From NCBI GenBank assembly GCA_002841515.1, contig PGZW01000003.1, positions 1-34,250 on the forward strand: a stretch of 34,250 nucleotides of DNA, given 5' to 3'. Every line of letters begins with the position of its first letter. The first letter of the stretch is position 1. The translations under genes and the position numbers were made by a program. Positions 17,124-27,995 of the stretch are shown piece by piece. This DNA is from Firmicutes bacterium HGW-Firmicutes-19 (GTDB taxonomy: Bacteria > Bacillota_I > Bacilli_A > Erysipelotrichales > Erysipelotrichaceae). The notes below the pieces were generated by a model. The model was not told where the DNA came from. It worked only from the letters and a program-made list of their open reading frames with translations, and did no database searches.

Positions 17124-18652
17124 GATTTAATCCTCCCCAACATTTTCCGACCAAAAATCTCGTAGAGATACGTAAACTCATCTCGTTTATTAAATGCCGC
17201 TAAAAACAAAAGATTGGGAACCAAAACAACTAATCCCATCAAAATGATAAAATTGAACCAGTTTACCTGACTGAAAAAACTTACTTGGACTATCTGAATT
17301 AAAGCTATTGCTATCATGATTGCCAGCAAATAAACGGCAGAATCCTTGTAATAATCAATACCAGACCGGTTAAACGCTCTTCTATAAACGATAAAAGGCT
17401 TACTTAATGTTGAAATCAACCCTGAAACGATCGTCCCTATATAAACACCTATCAACCCCATTGACTGAACTAAAATCACTGAAATCACTAAGTTAACAAT
17501 TGCCTGTATGATAGCGATATATTTATCATCCTCGAAAATTCCAGCAGCTGTCTTGAAATTGCCTACTACGATTCTTTGTCCCATAAAGTAGTAATTAATC
17601 AAAATCAAGATAACGACCGCTTGAGAAATCAGCATTTCCTTACCTATCCAAAGTTCGATAAATGGATTGATTAAAACATAAAAAGCTATGGTCGAGAATC
17701 CATAAACCCAAAAACCTAAAAATCGATACGCTTTGAAAACAAGATACTGACGATCTATGCTTTCTGACGCGATCAAATTTCCAAAACCCGAAATGACAGA
17801 ATTGAAAAGTATATTTATAAAGCCATTAACTGAGGCCATGATCATATTATAGTTGGAAATCAAACCAACCGTCGCAACATTGATAAACGTCGAAATGACG
17901 ATATTATCTGTTTGATAAATACTGATCGTACCGATTTTATGATAAATCAACGCTTTTATATTAGAGCGTATCGGTTCTTTCTCCTTTTCTGTCAAAGAAT
18001 CAATGTTCTTTTCCAATAGATAAGGATATAGTTTATTTAAATAAAGATTAACAAATATTTTCTGAAATAAACCAATGACGGCTCCAATAATCAAGAATGC
18101 TAAAAAACTCTTATAAACAAACAATACGATAATTTGAGAGACGACTGTTATAACAGTTGTTAGCGTGTGAATATTGGTTTGAATGTAATTTTTTTGCTCT
18201 GCATTGATTAAACTATACTTATATGCAACAAAATATGATGTAACTGTATTGAAAAGAAAAATCAAATAATAAATTGTTAATTCCGATGTTGTAATTGTTC
18301 CCGGATTCTTGACAATCAACGAAATAAATGGAACGATGGCCAACCCTAAAACTGCAATGGCGAGTGCGATATATAAATATGCCTTTCGATAATATTGCAT
18401 TAATTTTTTAATCATATGGACATCTTGTGCAGCCACTGGCTTATACAAGCTGTAATTCATAGCTGTTGCAATCCCAAGATCTGCTAGCGATAAAACAGAG
18501 AGAACATTCGTATATAATCCGTTAACACCTAAATACGCCACGCCTAAGAAACTGATAAAAATTGTTCTCGACAAAAATTGCATGAGCAAAAGCACAATGT
18601 TTCCAACATATCCAAATATAATGTTCTTTTTTGCTCGCTCGATCCTACTCAT
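17120..18652 (-). CDS. wzx: Wzx-type polysaccharide flippase
   Basis: ~12-14 hydrophobic helices; IIFGYVGNIVLLLMQFLSRTIFISFLGVAYLGVNGLYTNVLSVLSLADLGIATAMNYSLYKP. Confidence 0.88.
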   Translation of the reverse strand: MSRIERAKKNIIFGYVGNIVLLLMQFLSRTIFISFLGVAYLGVNGLYTNVLSVLSLADLGIATAMNYSLYKPVAAQDVHMIKKLMQYYRKAYLYIALAIAVLGLAIVPFISLIVKNPGTITTSELTIYYLIFLFNTVTSYFVAYKYSLINAEQKNYIQTNIHTLTTVITVVSQIIVLFVYKSFLAFLIIGAVIGLFQKIFVNLYLNKLYPYLLEKNIDSLTEKEKEPIRSNIKALIYHKIGTISIYQTDNIVISTFINVATVGLISNYNMIMASVNGFINILFNSVISGFGNLIASESIDRQYLVFKAYRFLGFWVYGFSTIAFYVLINPFIELWIGKEMLISQAVVILILINYYFMGQRIVVGNFKTAAGIFEDDKYIAIIQAIVNLVISVILVQSMGLIGVYIGTIVSGLISTLSKPFIVYRRAFNRSGIDYYKDSAVYLLAIMIAIALIQIVQVSFFSQVNWFNFIILMGLVVLVPNLLFLAAFNKRDEFTYLYEIFGRKMLGRIKS

Positions 18653-18658
18653 ATCGAA

Positions 18659-19795
18659 TTAATTTTCCTCAATGCCCAAAGATTCAGCCAAAAATTGATA
18701 AGAGGCTTTCTTTTGAATAGCTAAAATATCATCCACATGACCAAAGTCAACGTGAAACACATCTTCAATATCTAGGTTTTCAAAGACTCTGTGCTCTAAA
18801 TCAAAAGTTTTCAGCAATGTCTCCAATCTGGAAAACATTGATGACCCATGGATTGCAGAACGTTTGAACACAACAAATGGCGTATGAAAAATTATCGAAA
18901 AAACAGTTCCATGGAAAGAATCGGTACAAAACAATTGTGCATCACGAATTAATCCCACAAACTGTGATGGTCCACTCACATAAGCTTTCTTATCTTTTAT
19001 ATCTGAAAGATTGACGATTTTTAGATTTCTCAAATTCGCAAAATTCTGAATTATTTTTCTGTACTCAACAGAAACCTCACCTAGAAAATAAGTCAACAAA
19101 ATTCCCTGTTGTACTGGCATTTGCTTATAAATGATCTTTTGCCAATCATCAGCACTTAACAGCATCGTAGGATCCAAAACGACTGGAACATCCTTTCCTG
19201 TCAATTCTTTGCATATACGCGCTCCATCATTTTCCCTTACTGAAATATGCTCAATTTCACTTATCCATCGACGATAGTTTTTCTGCAAAGGATCCGGAAT
19301 TCGGGAAACTCCGAAACTTGGAGCATATGCAATTCTTTTATGAGGTGGCACAAAATAAAGAAAATACAAACCAGAACCACCAGAGTACATAGGATTCCAT
19401 ACCTGGTCACTTCCAGTTACAAAAAAATCAAAGTTAGCACAATAGGTTTCGTCAATGGATTTCTCAGAAACAGTAATACTAGACTCATGAATGAAGTCTG
19501 AAGTAAACTTCTTAAATAAAGCTGTTCTCTCATTATTCAGATTTGCCAAATTGCGTCTGTTACGTATTTTCCACAACCATATCCGCAAGGACTTAACAAG
19601 ATTTATATTAACAGATATTTGTGCAGACTTTTGACCTTCTGACTCACCAACTGATTGTTGAGGAGTTTCATTCCTGACAATTAATGTTTCAACAGAGAAA
19701 CCCAACGATTCTATAGCCTGCTGAAGCGCATAATTCTGAAGACGGTTCCCATGATTAAAATATCCATTCAATGTAATGATTGCAACTTTCTTCAC
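18659..19795 (-). CDS. Polysaccharide pyruvyl transferase family protein
   Basis: MKKVAIITLNGYFNHGNRLQNYALQQAIESLGF...FVTGSDQVWNPMY...LFCTDSFHGTVFSIIFHTPFVVF. Confidence 0.9.
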   Translation of the reverse strand: MKKVAIITLNGYFNHGNRLQNYALQQAIESLGFSVETLIVRNETPQQSVGESEGQKSAQISVNINLVKSLRIWLWKIRNRRNLANLNNERTALFKKFTSDFIHESSITVSEKSIDETYCANFDFFVTGSDQVWNPMYSGGSGLYFLYFVPPHKRIAYAPSFGVSRIPDPLQKNYRRWISEIEHISVRENDGARICKELTGKDVPVVLDPTMLLSADDWQKIIYKQMPVQQGILLTYFLGEVSVEYRKIIQNFANLRNLKIVNLSDIKDKKAYVSGPSQFVGLIRDAQLFCTDSFHGTVFSIIFHTPFVVFKRSAIHGSSMFSRLETLLKTFDLEHRVFENLDIEDVFHVDFGHVDDILAIQKKASYQFLAESLGIEEN

Positions 19796-19861
19796 GATAC
19801 CACTCCTTTCAAAATTAATATTCTACCACGTATCCATTCATTTGACCATTTTTTTATCAAA

Positions 19862-20830
19862 TCAAAAAATACGAACATACAAGATTGGCAATAGTCTAAA
19901 GAACATGTAATGTTTGTAACGATAAGTTATGTTCGCCTTTGATAACGCTTCTTGAGTAACGAAAGAAAAATAAAGTCTGAACTTGCTTATTAGGTCTGAC
20001 TTAATTGATTTTTTCAAATCTCTGCTTATCACGGATGAGTGTACATACATAAATTCCACCATGATTTTTTCTAAGATATATATTGCATAATATGGAATAA
20101 GTGACGGAAATCTCTCTTTTTGCAGATTGAGGACATCAATTCCACAGGTTACAGAATCAAGTCTGCCAATATGGAATGATTTGCCTGTTGCACTCTCAGG
20201 ATGCAACACATAATTATACAAGGGTTCACTTAATGTGATTGATTTATGGCACTGATTCAATACTGCAACATTAAAAGAATAGTCTTCACTTGCTCTTCGT
20301 ATCGGGAATCGGACATCCTCAATTACCTTTGACCTGAAGATTTTATTGCAAGTGTAATTAAGTACATTTTGTTGCATGGCATACCCTTTTACAATAGCAT
20401 CATTACTGGTCAACACCGAATCACTCAATATTTGACTTGCCCTTACCGAAAAATCTTCATTTAATAAGTTTACCGAGCATTCCACAAAATCTGCAGTATG
20501 CAGTAACAAACTCGAAACCATTTTCTCTATCATTCTAAGATCAATGAAATCATCTGAATCTACAAATCCTACAAAATCACCTCGAGCATAATCTAAGCCA
20601 AGATTCCTTGCGGCAGCCACACCTTGATTACTTTGAGTAATCGTGTTGAAGCGCTTATCTTTATTTTGTTGTTCTAGACATATTTTCAGACTCTCATCCG
20701 TAGAGCCGTCATCGACAAGAATAAACTGGCAATTCTCATAGGTCTGAAAACGTAAACTATCCATACATTTCAATAGGTGTTTTGAGGAATTGTATACCGG
20801 AACGATGATTGAAACTAAAAAATTATTCAT
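19862..20830 (-). CDS. Glycosyltransferase family 2
   Basis: VSIIVPVYNSSKHLLKCMDSLRFQTYENCQFILVDDGSTDESLKIC...FVDSDDFID. Confidence 0.92.
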   Translation of the reverse strand: MNNFLVSIIVPVYNSSKHLLKCMDSLRFQTYENCQFILVDDGSTDESLKICLEQQNKDKRFNTITQSNQGVAAARNLGLDYARGDFVGFVDSDDFIDLRMIEKMVSSLLLHTADFVECSVNLLNEDFSVRASQILSDSVLTSNDAIVKGYAMQQNVLNYTCNKIFRSKVIEDVRFPIRRASEDYSFNVAVLNQCHKSITLSEPLYNYVLHPESATGKSFHIGRLDSVTCGIDVLNLQKERFPSLIPYYAIYILEKIMVEFMYVHSSVISRDLKKSIKSDLISKFRLYFSFVTQEALSKANITYRYKHYMFFRLLPILYVRIF

Positions 20831-21959
20831 GACTGGTCCCTCTCAATACTTCATCATAACACGCTATAATCCGGTTGATAATTACAGCCGACGAAAAATG
20901 ACTCGCACAATAAGAACGGATCATGTCCGGATGATAAGAGTCCCTGTTTTGAATCATTCCGATCATAGCTGTCGCAAGCTCATCAATACTATCTCGGGAA
21001 ACTACGATGCCTGTTGACGGATGCACTATGGTTAGATGTGCATCTGTGTCGGTCATTATCACCGGTTTCCCGCAAGCCATTGCTTCTAGATATACAATTC
21101 CAAATGTTTCATGGCGGCTAGCTAGAACGAATGCGTCACATTGACTCATTTGATGAATAACTTCATCTCGATCCAAAGGACCTAAAAAATCGATATTGCG
21201 ATGTACATTCAGATTATAAGCCAACTTATGCAAATCCTCCTCCATATCCCCGCTCCCACCGATAGATAACTTGCAGTCTGGATGTTGCAGAATGACTTTT
21301 GCCATTGCTGATATAAGGACATCCATCCCTTTTTTATATGTTAGATAAGCCACTGATAAAAAACGAAACTCCTTGGAATCAAAAGCAGAAATGTCCGTAT
21401 CAAAGAATCTATCATCGACCATATTGTAGATTACTTTTATAGGTTTAGAAGTGAATCGCTCAATATCTTTCTTTAAACCATCACTTACTGCAATGATTGC
21501 ACCCGCATATTTATACCCTATGTTTACCATCATCCGATCTTTTCTGCTCAACTCATTTCGAGAGAAAATTGTACTATGCTCGGTTACGACATAAGGTAGT
21601 GAAAACAATTTGCACGCTGCAGCCGCAATAAAACCACCAATGAAAGAGTGAGCATGAACGATGTCTATCGATTTCATTTTGTTTAACGAGTAAATCATCC
21701 TTAACGTGTGAAATAGTTGGATAATCCATGCCGTCTTTGGGATAAAGTAATGTACGACATCAATGTAGGCAATAAATCCGTCTTCATCAATAATCTGACT
21801 CGATGATTTAATTCCCTCACTCAAATGATGAACATGACAATAAATCAGTATTACCTCATGATTGAACTTAGCTAATGATACAGCTTGCTCACGAAAGAAA
21901 GAACCCAATGTCGGATGCTTCTCTGACATATACCACGATGGTAATAAGCAAATTCTCAT
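20823..21959 (-). CDS. Glycosyltransferase family 4
   Basis: HPTLGSFFREQAVSLAKFNHEV..., RHETFGIVYLEAMACGKPVIMTD. Confidence 0.9.
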   Translation of the reverse strand: MRICLLPSWYMSEKHPTLGSFFREQAVSLAKFNHEVILIYCHVHHLSEGIKSSSQIIDEDGFIAYIDVVHYFIPKTAWIIQLFHTLRMIYSLNKMKSIDIVHAHSFIGGFIAAAACKLFSLPYVVTEHSTIFSRNELSRKDRMMVNIGYKYAGAIIAVSDGLKKDIERFTSKPIKVIYNMVDDRFFDTDISAFDSKEFRFLSVAYLTYKKGMDVLISAMAKVILQHPDCKLSIGGSGDMEEDLHKLAYNLNVHRNIDFLGPLDRDEVIHQMSQCDAFVLASRHETFGIVYLEAMACGKPVIMTDTDAHLTIVHPSTGIVVSRDSIDELATAMIGMIQNRDSYHPDMIRSYCASHFSSAVIINRIIACYDEVLRGTSHE

Positions 21960-23056
21960 ACTTCATCACCACACAAAATATCCGCAATCCGCTTACTCGC
22001 AAGCCCATCCCCATATGGATTGCTCGCCTGACTCATCCGAAGATACTCTTCTTCATTATCAAGCAATTGCTTAAACGATTTGTAAATAACGGTCTCGCTG
22101 GTACCCACAAGTTTTAAGGTACCGGCTTTTATTCCCTCCGGCCGCTCCGTCGTATCACGCATGACCAATACCGGTTTACCTAAACTTGGTGCCTCTTCCT
22201 GAATACCACCGCTATCCGTCAATATCAGATATGAACGGGCAAGCAGATTATGAAAGTCCAACACTTCCAACGGTTCTATGATCCTCATCCGGTCACTGTT
22301 ACCAAAGATTTCATTTGCAATTTGTCGAACCAACGGATTTTTATGAATCGGATATAATACTTTGATATCCGGATATTCTTGCAATATCCGATTAATCGCC
22401 GAAAACATATTTCGCATCGGTTCTCCGAGATTTTCCCTGCGATGAGCCGTCACAACGATCAGACGACTTCCCTGTGCCCAGAGCAACTGTGGATGCTTGT
22501 AAGTTTCTTTAACCGTCGTCTTCAAAGCATCGATTGCCGTATTTCCTGTAACAAAAATTGAATCCGGATTCTTACCTTCAGACAATAAATTATCCCTAGC
22601 AGTTTCAGTAGGCGCAAAATGATATTTGGCAATCAAACCAACCCCCTGACGGTTAAATTCCTCCGGAAAAGGCGAATATATATTATGCGTTCGCAAACCT
22701 GCCTCAACATGTCCGACCGGAATCTGAAGATAATAACAAGCCAATGCAGTCACGAATGTTGTCGAAGTATCACCATGAACCAACACGACATCCGGTTTCG
22801 ACTCTTCCAAAACTGCCTTAATTTTCTCAAGAATTGAAACTGTTACATCAAAAAGTGTCTGCTTATCTTTCATGATCGATAAATCATAGTCCGGGACAAC
22901 GGAAAACGCCGTTAGCACCTGATCCAACATTTCCCGATGTTGACCACTCACACAAACGACTGTTTCCAATGATTCTCTTGACTTAAGCTCCGTAACCAAC
23001 GGACACATTTTTATTGCTTCCGGACGTGTTCCAAAAACGATCATTACTTTTCGCAT
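21956..23056 (-). CDS. wecB: Non-hydrolysing UDP-GlcNAc 2-epimerase
   Basis: MRKVMIVFGTRPEAIKMCPLV, HGDTSTTFVTALACYYLQIPVGHVEAGLRT, TAHRRENLGEP, TDSGGIQEEAPSLGKPVLVMRDTTERPEG. Confidence 0.95.
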   Translation of the reverse strand: MRKVMIVFGTRPEAIKMCPLVTELKSRESLETVVCVSGQHREMLDQVLTAFSVVPDYDLSIMKDKQTLFDVTVSILEKIKAVLEESKPDVVLVHGDTSTTFVTALACYYLQIPVGHVEAGLRTHNIYSPFPEEFNRQGVGLIAKYHFAPTETARDNLLSEGKNPDSIFVTGNTAIDALKTTVKETYKHPQLLWAQGSRLIVVTAHRRENLGEPMRNMFSAINRILQEYPDIKVLYPIHKNPLVRQIANEIFGNSDRMRIIEPLEVLDFHNLLARSYLILTDSGGIQEEAPSLGKPVLVMRDTTERPEGIKAGTLKLVGTSETVIYKSFKQLLDNEEEYLRMSQASNPYGDGLASKRIADILCGDEV

Positions 23057-23068
23057 GATTATTGCTCC

Positions 23069-24298
23069 TTAAAGTTTATATGAATTTTCCAAGTGACACA
23101 CATTCTTGGTATCCAAGATAACTTTTCCCTTTAGTTTCGACATTTGATCTTTGATATGTTGATGTGCGACCATAATGACCACAACTTCAACATCTGTTAA
23201 GAATTGATCAAAATCATGATACTGATTTTCCACCAAATCCTTGCTTACCCAAGGATCAAATACTTTCAACGCCGGTGCTAAGTGTCTTTCCATGGCTTCC
23301 AATAATTGAAGTGTCGGACTTTCTCTTACATCATCAACATTTTCTTTGTAAGTTAGACCATATAACCCCACCTTGCTAAGGTCACTGAGCCCTTCTTTTT
23401 TCATGATCTGATGAACCCGCTCTAATACAAATTCCGGCATTGAATCATTGATTTTTCGGGCAGCCAAAATTATGTTTGCCAATCCCGGATAATCACCTAC
23501 CAAAAACCAGGGATCAACCGATATGCAATGACCGCCAACACCCGGTCCTGGTTGTAATATATTGACTCTTGGATGCTTATTGGCAATCCGAATGATCTCA
23601 TAAACATCCAAATCATCGGAGCGGCAGATCTTCGCAAGCTCATTGGCAAAGGCGATGTTGATATCGCGATATGTATTTTCTACAACCTTGGTCATTTCTG
23701 CTGTACGAATATCGGTGATTACGATTTCTCCTTCACAGAAAGACTCATACAGTTTCTTAATTCGTTCACCAATCGTCCGATCATCGACACCGATCGTACG
23801 CGCATTCTTCTTCAACTCATCAACCATATTACCTGGAATGATCCGCTCAGGAGCATGTGCAAGGTGGATGTCTCTGCCAATGACTAGACCCTTCTCATTA
23901 ATGACCGGACGAATGAAGCGATCGATTGTAGAAGGTGAAACCGTTGATTCAATGATAATTACAGCTCCGACTTCACAAACATCCAGAATTCCACGGACTG
24001 CTTTGATCACATAAACAGGATCGATTTTTTTACTCACCTTATCATACGGCGTCGGTACAGCAACAATATATATATCCGTGGTATGATAGTTTGTATCAAA
24101 TTCTATTCCACATGTACGAGCATGCTCAAACAATTCAGGTAAACCACTCTCTTCAAAAGTGATTTTGCCTTGGTTTAATTGTTCAACGAGCGCACGATTA
24201 TAATCACTACCTACCACCTTGACTCCAGATGTCGCAAACATTAAAGCAGTCGGCAACCCAATATAACCCATCCCAATAATGTTGATTTTTTTGTTCAT
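23069..24298 (-). CDS. wecC: UDP-N-acetyl-D-mannosamine dehydrogenase
   Basis: INIIGMGYIGLPTALMFATSGVKVVGSDYN, PGPGVGGHCISVDPWFL, GLTYKENVDDVRESP. Confidence 0.94.
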   Translation of the reverse strand: MNKKINIIGMGYIGLPTALMFATSGVKVVGSDYNRALVEQLNQGKITFEESGLPELFEHARTCGIEFDTNYHTTDIYIVAVPTPYDKVSKKIDPVYVIKAVRGILDVCEVGAVIIIESTVSPSTIDRFIRPVINEKGLVIGRDIHLAHAPERIIPGNMVDELKKNARTIGVDDRTIGERIKKLYESFCEGEIVITDIRTAEMTKVVENTYRDINIAFANELAKICRSDDLDVYEIIRIANKHPRVNILQPGPGVGGHCISVDPWFLVGDYPGLANIILAARKINDSMPEFVLERVHQIMKKEGLSDLSKVGLYGLTYKENVDDVRESPTLQLLEAMERHLAPALKVFDPWVSKDLVENQYHDFDQFLTDVEVVVIMVAHQHIKDQMSKLKGKVILDTKNVCHLENSYKL

Positions 24299-24301
24299 AT
24301 T

Positions 24302-25474
24302 TTACTCCTTGTTATTTTTAAGCGAAAGAAATTCAAAAGCTATTGTACTTGGATTCAACCGCTCGCTAGGCTTATAGATTTTATCCTCACTCAACATTGA
24401 ATTAAGTTTGGCTTCAATCATTTTTGAATCATTTACACACAACTCAAATCGGTCAAAAGACAATAAATACTGCTCCATCTTTCTAGATTCATCACCATCG
24501 ACAATGACCAATATCGGCTTATTGCTCGCCGCATAATGATATAACTTTCCTGGAATCTGATTTCCCTTTCGATTCAACAGACAGACAAGGATACGGCTTT
24601 GTTGTTCGATGTCAGTCACCTGAGACTGAGAAATTCGATTCAAAACTGAAATATGTTTACCTTTGACTTCAATGTCTGTATTACCCGCAATTACACTTCT
24701 TAGTTCCAAATGTTGAACCGCTTCAACAAAAGGCAGAATGTTACGCGAACGTGTATAATAATCACCCAAATAACAACAATCCAGTGGATAATTTTCACGC
24801 AACGCATATTCATTGATTTTGCGATATGGAATTGGCAGAAAACTTAGTTTTTGTGCTACCTTCCTATAACCCATCTGTTGCTGTTGGAGTGTAAATGGTG
24901 AAACATATACTACTTTGTCTGCCTCTTTGATTAGAGATTGCTCAAACATTTTCAAGATGAACGTTGGCCATATCGTCTGATTGGTAATATCAAATGCCAA
25001 CGGATCCCCCCAGTACTGAATCCAATGCTGACATTTCAATCCGCTTCTTAAGAGATTCCTCACGGCAATGTGTGAACTTTTTGGATCGGAAGAAGAAATA
25101 ATGATGTCATAATTCGAATGTCGGCAATGAATCTTATCCGCTTTTTTGGCAATCATGATTGTAAAATCATAAATGCTAAGTTTATGATATAACCAACGCA
25201 TCAACGGAAGCACCGACTTCTTCAATTTCCCGACAAAGCCATCATGTTTTTCAGTTACACCTACATAAGCATTTAGCTGAGATAAATAGCTGATCTCACA
25301 ATTTTGGGGTACTGCTAAGGTAGTATCCAACCACTCAGAGTTTTGAGTAGCCGGAATCGTCAATATCTCCACGGAATGACCCAAAGAAGTTATGCCTTCA
25401 ATCATAGCTAAATTTCTTAACGTAGCCGACGTGTTGAATTCCAAAGGTTTCAAGGTAACATACAAAATCCTCAT
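24302..25474 (-). CDS. Glycosyltransferase (GT-B fold)
   Basis: MRILYVTLKPLEFNTSATLRNLAMIEGITSLGHSVEILT...VYVSPFTLQQQQMGY...GKLYHYAASNKPILVIVDGD. Confidence 0.75.
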   Translation of the reverse strand: MRILYVTLKPLEFNTSATLRNLAMIEGITSLGHSVEILTIPATQNSEWLDTTLAVPQNCEISYLSQLNAYVGVTEKHDGFVGKLKKSVLPLMRWLYHKLSIYDFTIMIAKKADKIHCRHSNYDIIISSSDPKSSHIAVRNLLRSGLKCQHWIQYWGDPLAFDITNQTIWPTFILKMFEQSLIKEADKVVYVSPFTLQQQQMGYRKVAQKLSFLPIPYRKINEYALRENYPLDCCYLGDYYTRSRNILPFVEAVQHLELRSVIAGNTDIEVKGKHISVLNRISQSQVTDIEQQSRILVCLLNRKGNQIPGKLYHYAASNKPILVIVDGDESRKMEQYLLSFDRFELCVNDSKMIEAKLNSMLSEDKIYKPSERLNPSTIAFEFLSLKNNKE

Positions 25475-26934
25475 ATGATACCTCCGATAGCTATAAACCG
25501 AAGTGCTATGTAAGCAACTACCAAGATCGAACCGACGATAAGGCTGTCAATCAGATAAACCTTTCGTGCACTTTTACTCGAATTCAATATCCCGTCAACA
25601 CCCAAAATCATCATAAAGGGATAATAGAAGATCATATGACGGAAAGTAAATGTTGTAACGATAATACTTAGGAAAATCACGATGAAACTAAGTGAAATCC
25701 AATCAAATTGGCAAATGCGTTTAAAGATATAGGGCAACATGAAAAATGTAATACCAACCCCCGCTGAAACAGTGAGCATAACCGTCTCGACACCAAAACT
25801 ACGGATACCAATCATAGAGCCATATAATGAAGGAAATGGTGACACGAATGCATAGAGTGAGCGAAGGATAACTCCCATAGGCAATAAAGGAGTGTCAAAG
25901 ACAAAATAACTTAAACCTCCGACAGCTTGGGTTTGCTTATATTTTGTATAGAAATCCACATAATAAGAAAAATTTATGAACCGTGATTGAACGACTAATA
26001 CGACCGCAAGTACCAAAATCATAATCATCGAAAGAATTAACAGGGAAAACTTAAATTTATGCTCGTGATACAGTTTCTTGGTAAAGAACATAATTTTGGG
26101 CTTGTATTTGTCAAAAGTAATGAATGAAAAGATTGCGATTGGGTAAATCAACGTGTTTCTGCGCAGGTAATATAAAAGAACGATTGAGACTAGCAACATG
26201 GTATAGTCAAAAATCACACCAAAACGTGTAGCACGATCTGAAGTATATTTCCCGTAAAAGATTTTCGTCAGCAATACAGCTAGAAATATCACCAAAAATA
26301 AATTCAAAGTATCACGAAAAACATGAGAATTCACATATTGGACAATTGGCATTGCAGCGATTACTAAAACTGCGATATTTGCTACATTTCGTTTTAACGG
26401 TTCGACAAGTAAGATTAAATAATGAATTAACATCAAAGTATATATTAGTAAAAAGACATTGAGCGTCCTGCCTAGCCAAGTCGAATACCCCCCCAACGGT
26501 TTCGCTAGAAAAGCGACAACCGAAAGAAAAGCATAGTACAGTGACCCCACATCGTATTCAGACAATATGTGTGTTTGAATTGCCTGCGGTGTAAACAAGT
26601 TCTCCGCCATGGCCTTTAATGCACGCATTTCATAAGTTTTATCATCACTACCCCCAGAATAATAAGGATTTCCGTATTGAGCGGTGTTTCCGGCATAAAC
26701 AAACACAACAAAAATCAACGATATACTCAAGATAATGATATAAATCCACAACCATTCCTTTGGCCATTTACGTATAAACCACAGAGATAAAACAGAAAGA
26801 CCGATAAAGAAAAAATAGGTCGCTAGATTTTGGGAAATAAACAACCATGCGACAGCCCAAAAAACGTTGATCGTAACAACGATTTTAAAGGTTTGCTGAT
26901 CATTCATTGCCAATTTCATAACTGCCTTTTTCAA
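25471..26934 (-). CDS. Polytopic membrane protein, candidate polysaccharide polymerase (Wzy-like/GT-C-like)
   Basis: 487 aa with ~10+ TM helices, acidic loop YSGGSDDKTYEMRALKAM after the N-terminal helices; only polymerase candidate in the operon. Confidence 0.6.
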   Translation of the reverse strand: MKKAVMKLAMNDQQTFKIVVTINVFWAVAWLFISQNLATYFFFIGLSVLSLWFIRKWPKEWLWIYIIILSISLIFVVFVYAGNTAQYGNPYYSGGSDDKTYEMRALKAMAENLFTPQAIQTHILSEYDVGSLYYAFLSVVAFLAKPLGGYSTWLGRTLNVFLLIYTLMLIHYLILLVEPLKRNVANIAVLVIAAMPIVQYVNSHVFRDTLNLFLVIFLAVLLTKIFYGKYTSDRATRFGVIFDYTMLLVSIVLLYYLRRNTLIYPIAIFSFITFDKYKPKIMFFTKKLYHEHKFKFSLLILSMIMILVLAVVLVVQSRFINFSYYVDFYTKYKQTQAVGGLSYFVFDTPLLPMGVILRSLYAFVSPFPSLYGSMIGIRSFGVETVMLTVSAGVGITFFMLPYIFKRICQFDWISLSFIVIFLSIIVTTFTFRHMIFYYPFMMILGVDGILNSSKSARKVYLIDSLIVGSILVVAYIALRFIAIGGII

Positions 26935-27995
26935 AATGAATACACCTCTTTGATTCTGTCCTCTTCATTTTCCCAAAACATATCACTGCTCGATGTAAGC
27001 TGCTCATTCGCAATATCTTTAAGTGAAACCAACAACTCACGAATGGCGTTTACATCATACGGATCGACCGTAAAGCCCAAATTTTCACGTTTTACCCATT
27101 GAGCCAACAAAGTGTCTATAGAGACAATAACTCTTTTATTAAACGCGATCGACTCAAAAAATTTATTACTTACAGCATAATAAACATTCGCATCTTTATT
27201 AGGATAAGCCGCCCAAACAAGATCGCATTGACTATACAAATATGCAAGTTGAGATAAATCGAAACGTCCGGTAAATGTCACATTTGACTCTATCCCTTTT
27301 TTCCTGACATATTGCCTCAAAAACATTTCATCCGGACCACTGCCAGCCAACAACAGATGAATACTCTGTAACCCCGCAATCGCATCCAAAAGATTAACTA
27401 AAATCTCCTTATATCGCAAAACACCTATAAATCCTAAAGTAACATCATTGCTTATACGATCCTTATTAACGAAAGAAATCGAAGACTTCAATGGTTTGTT
27501 ATTGATGGTAATGCCTTGAGAATTCGGATAGTTATTTGCTTGATAATACTGAGAGAAGAATGGTGAAGCATATATGATTCCATCCACCTTTCGCATCATC
27601 CACTTTTCAAGAAGAACCCGTGTTTGGTTCACTAAACGATTAGCGAAAAACTTAATGTCGTACACTTCATAAATCAATTTTCTATCCTTTTTCAACAAAG
27701 AACATACAAAGGCCATTTCAAAGTCAACTCCGTGCAATATATCAATGGGATGTTGATTTAAATGTTTTTTAAAAGCAAACAGAAATTTAATCAAATAAAC
27801 AAGTTTCTTGTATTGATTCCCGTAACCAAAAGTATCGTTCAATGATGTGACATACTCTTCCTGTACAACGACTCCTGCTCGGTTCCAAACGTAAATACGA
27901 ACATTGAAAGAATGATTCATTTTCAAAATCGAATCTCTCATTTTAAGAGTTCTGGGTGGAATTGGATACTGATCACAAACGATGCAAATATTCAT
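26931..27995 (-). CDS. Glycosyltransferase family 4
   Basis: VTLGFIGVLRYKEILVNLLDAIAGL...LAGSGPDEMFLRQYVRKKGIESNVTFTGRFDLSQLAYLYSQCDLVWA. Confidence 0.85.
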   Translation of the reverse strand: MNICIVCDQYPIPPRTLKMRDSILKMNHSFNVRIYVWNRAGVVVQEEYVTSLNDTFGYGNQYKKLVYLIKFLFAFKKHLNQHPIDILHGVDFEMAFVCSLLKKDRKLIYEVYDIKFFANRLVNQTRVLLEKWMMRKVDGIIYASPFFSQYYQANNYPNSQGITINNKPLKSSISFVNKDRISNDVTLGFIGVLRYKEILVNLLDAIAGLQSIHLLLAGSGPDEMFLRQYVRKKGIESNVTFTGRFDLSQLAYLYSQCDLVWAAYPNKDANVYYAVSNKFFESIAFNKRVIVSIDTLLAQWVKRENLGFTVDPYDVNAIRELLVSLKDIANEQLTSSSDMFWENEEDRIKEVYSF

